From contig NC_133546.1 in NCBI RefSeq assembly GCF_048773025.1, positions 83,705,816-83,769,815 on the forward strand: 64,000 nt of DNA, in the 5' to 3' direction. Positions within the stretch are counted from its first letter, which is position 1. Each line of letters opens with the position of its first letter. Under the pieces are notes generated by a model that was not told the origin of the DNA, ran no database searches, and saw only the letters and a program-made list of their open reading frames with translations. Shown here in pieces: positions 57,001 to 64,000 of the stretch. Made by a program: the position numbers and the translations under genes. Source of the stretch: Camelus bactrianus. Taxonomy: Eukaryota > Chordata > Mammalia > Artiodactyla > Camelidae.

Positions 57001-58896
57001 GCTCCAGAGGCCTGGAGCCCTGCTCACGATCACGCGTGGCCTCTTGGCGGGGGAACAGATTCTGATGGGCTGTGGCCAGCGTGCATAATGCCCAAGCCGG
57101 GGACTCGGGAAGCCGGGCGGGGAGTACCAGACAGCAGACATGAGTGAAGGGCTGCTCAGAAATTAGATAGTTTCCTAGGTCTTGGATGAGTAAGGAGGCT
57201 TACTACTCATCCTTTATCCCTTTGCTGGTGGCTAAAAGGGACCAAGGCCCACAAGAGCACTTCCGGGAGCTGCCTTCCAAAACCTGGAAAAGGACTGCGC
57301 AGGACTGGCTCTGCAGTAGGAGCAGAGAAAGGAAATGTCGCCTCCTAGTGGACATTCTTGGTTATGGCAGTAGGAGGCCTAGCAGCCTTATTATGGAGGT
57401 GTCACGACAGGGTCCTAGTGGAGGATCTTTTTCACGTGGTTTAAAAATCATTGCTTCATATATTGTACCAATTTTTGGTTTATTTTAGGATGGTAAATAT
57501 TGTCTCTGTTACTCCATATTAGCTGGATTGATTACTTTTTTATTGTTAATTTTCTCTTCAATGATTTGGAAGCTATATTGCCTTTTAATGAAAATTCTCT
57601 CTAAATTTTTATAAATCATCTCTAATTTCATAACTTTATATGTAATTGGACCAGTATTTCTATAACAGTCTCAAAAATGAAATAATCTATTAGATCCTGT
57701 TCTTCAATAATGATAAATTTAGCATATTTTACCTCTCTGCTGTTCCAGATTGTGTGTGTGTGTGTGTGTGTTTGTCCTCCAGTTACTATTTCTTAGACAG
57801 TTGCTTTCAGTTTGTTACATTAACAATGAAAATATAGATATAAACTTCTTGGATTTCATTGCTCACTACCACTATTTAATCCCATGTCTTTCCCACTTTT
57901 GAGTTATTTACTTATAGGGATTTTCAAATCAACTGGACACATGATTAGCTAAGTTTTTTTGAGCAGTGGACTTGGAACCCTTACATGTCTATATGCAGCT
58001 TTATGTTCTCCTCCTCAACAACTCTCAGCGTGTTATTGATGGCCCAAGCCATGTTTTAAAATATGGCATTGTTTTTCATCAACAAAAAAATGTTTTATTG
58101 ATTTAAAGTGCTGTCTTTTTATGACTGGCTAGTCTTGTCTGGTGAATAAAGATTTCCTTAACCTTCCTCCTTCTTTTCGCCATAACTCGGATTCAATGAC
58201 ATGCATGTTTTTACCATTTCTCAGTTGGGCTTCCGCTTTGACTTCCACTTTAAACCATCACCCCACTCTTTTTATCTATGCTTATTCCTGAATAAGTGAG
58301 CTCTCTGTCGGATTAAAGATGGTTCCCGTCAGAGATGTGTGGCTCCCTGTCCAAAGGTCCAAAGAAGAGAAAAGGAAAGATTCCTGTTTCTGGTGGTTAC
58401 ATTTTGTCAGCTTAGAGATCTAGTTATCCGTGTGGCTGCGGTGGAATCTGCAATATCTTGGCTCAGAGTTTCCTTTTTCTGGCTTACTAGGGGAGCCGCA
58501 TTAGCTGGGGTCCCGGCGCTGTGGCCATTGTCAGGATCCCTGGGCTGAGGCAGGCCCTCTCCCCCCTTGTTATTTTGATCTTGCAAACTGGGTCCCAGCT
58601 ATGTGAACCCTGCACCTGGCAGCCAGGATCGCCCCCCAAGTGACGTGTCCCCAGTTCCTCGGCGTCCCTCACTGCTATCAACTAGCTCCAGTCAGGGTAC
58701 AAGCTGGCTTCCACTGCAGTCCTTCCTCCTTCCTCTCCAGGCAGGCCGTCCTTTCCCACTAGTTGGCCCTAAACCTTCTCTCCTGCTCTACATACACTGA
58801 AGGAGTTCTTCAGCGTTTATAGCAGGTAGATGGCTCTCTTCTATATTTGGAACCCTTCAGTGCTTGCAGTGGAAATTTAGGTGGAAAGGAAGAGCT
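57001..58896. other. unclassified intergenic DNA
   Basis: A (TG)10 run lies at 57751-57770. Otherwise nothing recognised. Confidence 0.4.
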
Positions 58897-59367
58897 TGGG
58901 GGTTCTCCATATCTAGGGGCTCCCTATCCAGCAGATTCAACTAACTGTGGATTGAAAATGTTACGGAAAAAACAGAAAGTTTCAAAAAGCAACACTTGAA
59001 TTTGCCATACACTGGCAACTACTTACATAGCATTCATGTTGTATTAGATACCATGAATAATCTACAGATGATTTAAAGTACACAGGAGGACACAGCAAAA
59101 GAGAATATGACAACGAATGTACGTGAATATTCATGTATAACTGAAAAACTGTGCTCTACTCTGGAATTTGATGCAACATTGTAAAATGACTATAACTCCA
59201 TAAAACAAAAGTTTGTGTATATATATATAGAAAATGTACATGGGAGGGTTCACATAAGTTCCATGCAAGTCCTATGCCATTTTATACAAGAGGTGTCAGC
59301 ATCCATGGATGTTGATGTCTGGGGGGAGTCCTGGAACCAGTGCCCCATGGTTACCAAGGGATGACTG
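58897..59367. mobile_element. MER2-like Tigger-derived MITE, interrupted
   Basis: Left part: GGTTCTCCATATCTAGGGGC...CAGATTCAACTAACTGTGGATTGAAAATG; right part: ATGCCATTTTATACAAGAGG...GCATCCATGGATG...GGGGGGAGTCCTGGAACCAG...TTACCAAGGGATGACTG. This is the common Tigger-derived short element whose ends read CAGTC(A/G)TCCCT; it is split by an L1 tail at 59091-59235. Confidence 0.7.
59091..59235 (+). mobile_element. L1 3' tail inserted in the MER2-like element
   Basis: ATGTATAACTGAAAAACTGTGC...TTGATGCAACATTGTAAAATGACTATAACTCC is the last ~110 bases of the local L1 family plus a TA-rich tail. Target duplications GTACACAGGAGGA (59078-59090) and GTACATGGGAGGG (59236-59248) flank it. Confidence 0.75.
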
Positions 59368-59572
59368 GAAGTCCAGGCTCCTTATCCCAGCCTATCAGGT
59401 CCCCACATGGTCTGAATGCTGCCTGTACCACACTCTCCCTGTCACTCTCCTCCAGCCCTGCCAGACTGCCCTCTGATTCTTCAACAGGCCACACTCACTG
59501 CACTTCATGTCTGGCCCCTAGAAATACACGTTACTTTCTGAGCATGGCTCTGCTTTAATAAAACGGGCTGCA

Positions 59573-60237
59573 TTGTCACTAGAGAAGACAGTGTGGAGGT
59601 TGCTTTAAAAACTGAAAATGGACTTAACTCATGATACAGCCTTCCCACTCCCAGGCATATGTCAAGAGAAAACTCTAATTCAAAAAGTCACATGCACCTC
59701 AATGCTCACAGCAGCACTATTTATAATAGCCAGGACATGGCAACAACCCAAGTGTCCATCGACAGCTGACTGGATAAAGAAGTAGTAGTATATTTATACA
59801 AAGGAATACTACTCAGCTATTAAAAAGAACAAAATAATGCCATTTGCAGCAACATGGATGGACGTAAAGATAGTCATTCTAAGTGAAGTAAGCCAGAAAA
59901 ATTGAAAAATGCCATATAATATCACTTATATGTGGAATCTAAAAAAAGACATAAATGAACTTAACTACAAAAGAGAAACAGACCCACAGACATAGAGAAA
60001 CAAACTTACGGTTACCAGGGAGAGAAGGGGATGGGAAGGGATAAATACGGGAATTCAAAAAGTGTCCCTCTTGGGGAGTGATGGGAATGATAGATATCTT
60101 GAATGTGGTGATGGTTTTCTGGGTGTAGACATCTATCAAATTCATCAAATAGTACATGTGAAATATGTGTAATTTACTGTAAAGGAATCATACCACAATA
60201 AATATGCCTGTAAAAAAAAAAAAAAAAAAAAAAAAAA
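59573..60237 (+). mobile_element. L1 3' portion with an atypical 3' UTR and poly(A)
   Basis: ORF2 C-terminus (GTGTGGAGGTTGC, GCAGCACTATTTATAATAGCC, CATTTGCAGCAACATGG), then ATGTGGAATC and CAGACCCACAGACATAG. From about 60055 the usual local 3' UTR is replaced by GAGTGATGGGAATGATAG...TCTTGAATGTGGTGATGG...ATCTATCAAATTCATC...TTTACTGTAAAGG, a type known from other mammalian L1 3' ends. It finishes with 26 As (60212-60237), a long pure tail that suggests a comparatively young copy. Confidence 0.8.
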
Positions 60238-60799
60238 GAAAAGATTGGTGGCATTGTGTCCTACGTTTTTATGTGTCTTCAGTGAGTGGGTCTTCAAGTT
60301 TCTGGTCTGCCATATTTTCTGAACCAGAAGTGCCCTCCTTCCCTTCTCTTTGATAAACTGTCAGTGGGTGGCATTTATTCCTGTGGCTTCAACTGCTCTC
60401 TGTCCACTGATTAACTGTCAAATGTTTTCCAGCATGGACATCTAATTTCAGTCCCAGAAATATACTTGTAATTGACAAGTAGACATTCCCACTTGATTAG
60501 CCCATAAAAATCTCAAGCTCTGTATGTTTGAATTTACACTTGCTCAGAACTAGGTTTACTTCTTCAAACAATGGCATCACTATCCCATCTGTTTTCCGTG
60601 CCATACATCTGGGAGTTTTCCTTTACTTTTCCACTCCCTCACCCCCGTCAGTATTACAACTCTATTCCTTAATGTCCCCCAGCTAAGTCCCTGCCCCTCG
60701 CTCCCCACTGCATTAACTCACACCCCTTGCTAGTCTCCCCAGTGCTGTTCTTTAGAGTGAAAAATCCACTTTGCTCACTTTTAATGACTAATCTGTGTC
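60238..60799. other. unclassified intergenic DNA
   Basis: Nothing recognised. Confidence 0.4.
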
Positions 60800-61310
60800 A
60801 CTTTCCTCCTTAAAACCCCAAAGAATTCCCCGCTGCATATGTGAGGAAGTCCAAGCTCCCTGATTTAAAGTTACACCTTCTCATCACCTAGTTGCTGCTT
60901 TTTTTCAGCCTCAGCTTCCATTAGTTCCCACAGCCTTTAACCTCACTGACCTTCCTTCCCTAAGTGCAAAGTGCTCTTAGACACGACCAGACCTCTGCAC
61001 TAGACAAGCAAGCTGCCAAGAATCCCGTCCCCACCACGCACTCTCCTGGTCTAGAGATTTGCTGGAATCCTTCAGATGTCAGTGCAGAAAGCATTTCCTC
61101 TCTGACACCTTCCCTACCTTCTAGAACCCTTCCCCAGGCAGTGCAATAGCCCCTCTGAACATACAGTATACATGATGCCAAGTGACTCTTACCACATTGT
61201 TTTGAAAACCTATTTAAATTTGTCTCTTCCACGACACACTGTTATCTCCTTGAGGGATAGGGGGCTGTGTGGTATTTGTCTAGACAGCTAATGTCTGGCG
61301 CAGACCCTGG
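60800..61310 (+). mobile_element. L2 LINE 3' region fossil
   Basis: AAAACCCCAAAGAATTCCCC, GTCCAAGCTCCCTGA, ...AGCATTTCCTCTCTGACACCTTCCCTACC, ...GTTATCTCCTTGAGGGATAGGGGGCTGTGTGG keep the order of the L2 3' region (aaaacccttcaatggcttcc … ttccctgacc … ctccatgagggcaggga). Confidence 0.6.
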
Positions 61311-62352
61311 GCCATCTGAAACAGTCTGATGACTCATCAAGGATTGTTGTCTTTGTGATGCAAGAAAGACTACATGATTTCTGATCTTACACCATCCGGC
61401 AAGGGTCAAAATAATTTCACATAGAATTACACAGGCAAAATATGTGTATTCCTTTCCTCTTTGTGAGCCTGAGATCATAGGCATCTTGGAACGAAGGTGT
61501 CACTCTAAGCTGTGTGTCCCCAAGGCTGTCACATCCAACTTCAACATATTTTTTAGAAGTTGTAGGGATACGCGTACATCACCCCATCTTAGAGCAAACG
61601 GCGCTTCAGCCTGACCCAGTTTAATGTTCATATAAATATCATAAGTCTTCCAAACTGAAGCCTGAGGAAACATTTCTCTTCTCTCCTTCCAGTCTGTCTG
61701 CCATCTGCACCCCACATCCCCACTGCTCACCTGTGTCAGACCACCTTCCATCTAGAAACATTTTCAGTGGGACAGTTGGATGAGAACTAATTACAGCAGT
61801 CATGAAAATGGTCCCATGAACGTAGGCTCTGCACAACAACGATGCTTTGACCGGAGGCCTCAGCCGTGGCCTGCAGGATCTGTTCACGTGTTCTGCCTGG
61901 CTTCCCTGAAGACGTTCTGCAGAAAATCAAGCCTGCAGTTAAAGTCATAGAAGGCCCAAAAAATCCAGAAAAATAGAGTGAGATTCATCTCCTTGGGAAT
62001 ATTTTTGAAAACCATCCACTAATAGGAAAAAGTTTTAAGATGTTCGTTTCAGAGCAGATTATGTCCAACTGCAGGTGGGTCAGTTTTGTCATTGCTGCTC
62101 GCTAGTTGGCTTTCTGCTGATTCTAACATGCCTCTGTTTAGAGAAGTGGCCTGAGTCAGCCCTCAGAGCAGGAAAGGTGAGCTGGGCCTGGTGACAGCCA
62201 AGCTCCTCTGCTGTGTAGTAACCCGCTGAGAAGGAAGGGATGGCCCAGGGCTTCCTCTGACTCTCTCCCTCAGTTATAAACTCTATGAAGGGAAAATGGA
62301 ACAAAAAATCTTAATTCAATATGGTATTGTCAAAGTATAAAAATAATTGTCT
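61311..62352. other. unclassified intergenic DNA
   Basis: Nothing recognised; open frames are under 85 codons. Confidence 0.4.
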
Positions 62353-62470
62353 TTGGAGGGGATGGTATAGTTCAAGGGGTAGAGTACATGCAGAGTTCAA
62401 TTTGCAGTACCTCAATGTAAAAAAAAAATAAGAAAAAATCTTTAAAAAAAAGAAAAAGAACAAAGAAGAA
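62353..62470 (+). mobile_element. camelid tRNA-Ala-derived SINE, internally deleted
   Basis: GAGGGGATGGTATAGTTCAAGGGGTAGAGTACATGC runs straight into AGAGTTCAATTTGCAGTACCTC, so the anticodon arm region is missing; a long A-rich tail follows. Compared with the copy at 13664 about 20 bases of the tRNA part are lost. Confidence 0.75.
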
Positions 62471-62769
62471 AAGAGATCTCAAACAACCCAAGTTTAAAAA
62501 GAAAAAAAAAAGTCTTTTAATAATAGTAATCAGCTCGGTCTTTTGCTAGATTAGGAGTTTGGGATTAACAGATACAAACTACTATGTATTAAATAAATAA
62601 CCAACTCCCAGGTCCTTAATAACCTAGTTCAACCTGAATCCTTTCTCTTTTTTTCCCTAAGCAACCTGTGGAAGCCACTGAAATTCTCATTTTATGAAAG
62701 AATTCATTTAAAGGCAGTTTGAAATTTACTGGTTAAAACAGTTATTTGTGCTTCCATGAATATAGGTAT
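62471..62769. other. AT-rich intergenic DNA
   Basis: Nothing recognised. Confidence 0.4.
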
Positions 62770-63440
62770 AGTAAGAAAAATAGACAATAAACAAGTAAGC
62801 AAATAAATATATGATGTACTTCCAGGTACTAATAATTGCCACAAAGAAAGATAAAGCATATTAGGAGAGAAAATGATTGAATAGGAAATATGTGCATGCC
62901 ATTTTAAATAATGTGGTCAGATAAGTCCTCTTTGAGGGTAAAATAATTTGAACAATGTCCTGAATGAAGCAAAAGAATAAGCCACGTAGGTAACAGACAA
63001 GAAAAACCTCCCAGGCCAGGAGAAGTGTAAGTACAAGACTTGGAGTTACAAACACAGCTGTCCTGGTGGGGATCATCTGGGCGGTGAAGATGGGCTGGAG
63101 CAGAACGTTGAGAACTGAGGCTTCAGAGACGGGTGAGGAACCAGATCACACAGGGCCTTGGTAGGGACTCTGGATATCCTTCTGAATACAATGGAAGATC
63201 ACGAGAGTATTTTGCAAAGCGGAACAACTTGATCTGATTCATACTTTAATAAGACAATTGTGGGTAACATATAGGGAATAAACAATGGAAGCAGGGCAAG
63301 GTAAGCTGATGGGAAGCCAATGGGAAGAGTGCTGCTGACCTGGAGAGAGATACCGAGGTTGGGCTGGGATGATGGCGGGAGACAGGCTGAAAGAGGGACA
63401 CGATTTGACAGTAACGGACACAGGCATTAATGCTCAAGTT
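62770..63440 (-). mobile_element. reversed L2-like ancient LINE fossil
   Basis: AATAGACAATAAACAAGTAAGCAAATAAATATATGATG, then AATGTCCTGAATGAAGCAAAAG, GAGAAGTGTAAGTACAAGAC, GATCACACAGGGCCTTGGTAGG, GAATACAATGGAAGATCACG and AACAACTTGATCTGATTC keep the order of the reversed L2-linked repeat (…agacaataaacaagtaaacaaataaat…gggccttgtaggcc…gagtgacatgatctga…). Related to the pieces at 38.7-39.6 kb. Confidence 0.6.
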
Positions 63441-64000
63441 GCACACAGACATACAGTGTTTCAGGGTGATGGGTATGTGATATTTGGGGCTGAGTCACAG
63501 TTTTTGTGCAGAGACCTGACAGGAGAATAAAGTGGGGACGTTAACGTTGGTAAGAAGAGTTGGTGGATGTTGAATTCCCCCTAGAGCCGCGTCTCTGTTT
63601 CTCTGTAGATGAAGTCAGCAGAGCAGGGATGGGTGTTCCTATTTCTGCAGAGAATTGCGTGTCTTCCTCATCGACAATTTCGAGAGGCCGACGTGCCCAT
63701 CCAATTGCAACATCTTCAATCTGCTTCTTTCTATCCAGGAGGAGATTTCAAAATAAGATGCCAATCAGAAATCCCCGTGTCCAGAGTTAGAGCTGTGTGC
63801 CTTTGGGATGATCTCAGAGATGCCTCCACAGAGGCTCAGTGTGCTCTCTCTCCCTCAGAGCACACAGTTCCCTTCAGTCCAGTGGGTCTCAGCAGAGAAG
63901 ATTTCACAAACAGACCCTCTCAGGCCCTGGGGACCAACTTCCCTCTTGGCCGAGCTCTGAAAATGAGCACGAGTTCCAGGCAAAGGGCCTTCTCCAGGAC
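63441..64000. other. unclassified intergenic DNA at the right edge
   Basis: No gene or repeat recognised. Confidence 0.4.

Noticed and set aside
1-64000. CRISPR arrays, operons, phage-like gene clusters
   Set aside because: The window is mammalian nuclear DNA; no regularly spaced repeats with spacers and no clustered genes are present.

Overview
This is nuclear DNA from a placental mammal, very probably a camelid (camel, llama or alpaca). The main evidence is a SINE derived from tRNA-Ala, present in several copies (13.66, 32.45, 39.2 and 62.35 kb), that matches the Vic-1-type SINE known from camelids. It sits among L1 copies sharing one characteristic 3' end, plus pan-mammalian repeats (MIR, L2, Tigger1, MER2-like, hAT MITEs, MLT1-type LTR). 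There is no bacterial-style gene organisation and I find no intact protein-coding gene. Nearly all open frames are chance frames or remnants of L1 ORF2.

Layout. 0-4.3 kb: the 5' end of a leftward L1 cut by the window edge, an inserted 5' half of tRNA-Gly, an inverted L1 3' end and an MLT1-type LTR. 4.36-11.6 kb: a nearly full-length, dead, rightward L1 with a T-rich tandem repeat ahead of its coding part. 11.6-29.3 kb: AT-rich intergenic DNA with L1 fragments, a SINE with clear target-site duplications, MIR/L2 fossils and a small CpG-bearing promoter-like patch at 25.0 kb. 29.3-31.5 kb: a Tigger1 DNA transposon lying in reverse. 32.99-33.58 kb: a solo retroviral LTR with a 5-bp target duplication. 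33.6-46 kb: a more GC-rich block with L2-like fossils and a nested SINE, in which I recognise no gene. 46.15-48.43 kb: a CpG island followed by exons 1 and 2 of a decayed POFUT2 (protein O-fucosyltransferase 2) copy with its intron. 48.9-50.5 kb: a leftward L1. 50.5-64 kb: MIRs, a GT minisatellite, a MER2-like element split by an L1 tail, another L1 with an unusual 3' end, and L2 fossils.

The most informative items are the truncated unprocessed POFUT2 pseudogene with its surviving CpG island, the tailless tRNA-Gly half flanked by target-site duplications, the T-rich tandem repeat inside the long L1, the solo LTR whose ends are fixed to the base by its target duplication, and several nested insertions that give relative ages. 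I see no sign of a new multi-gene system. All family names come from memory of consensus sequences, without a database search, so boundaries are approximate unless target duplications fix them.
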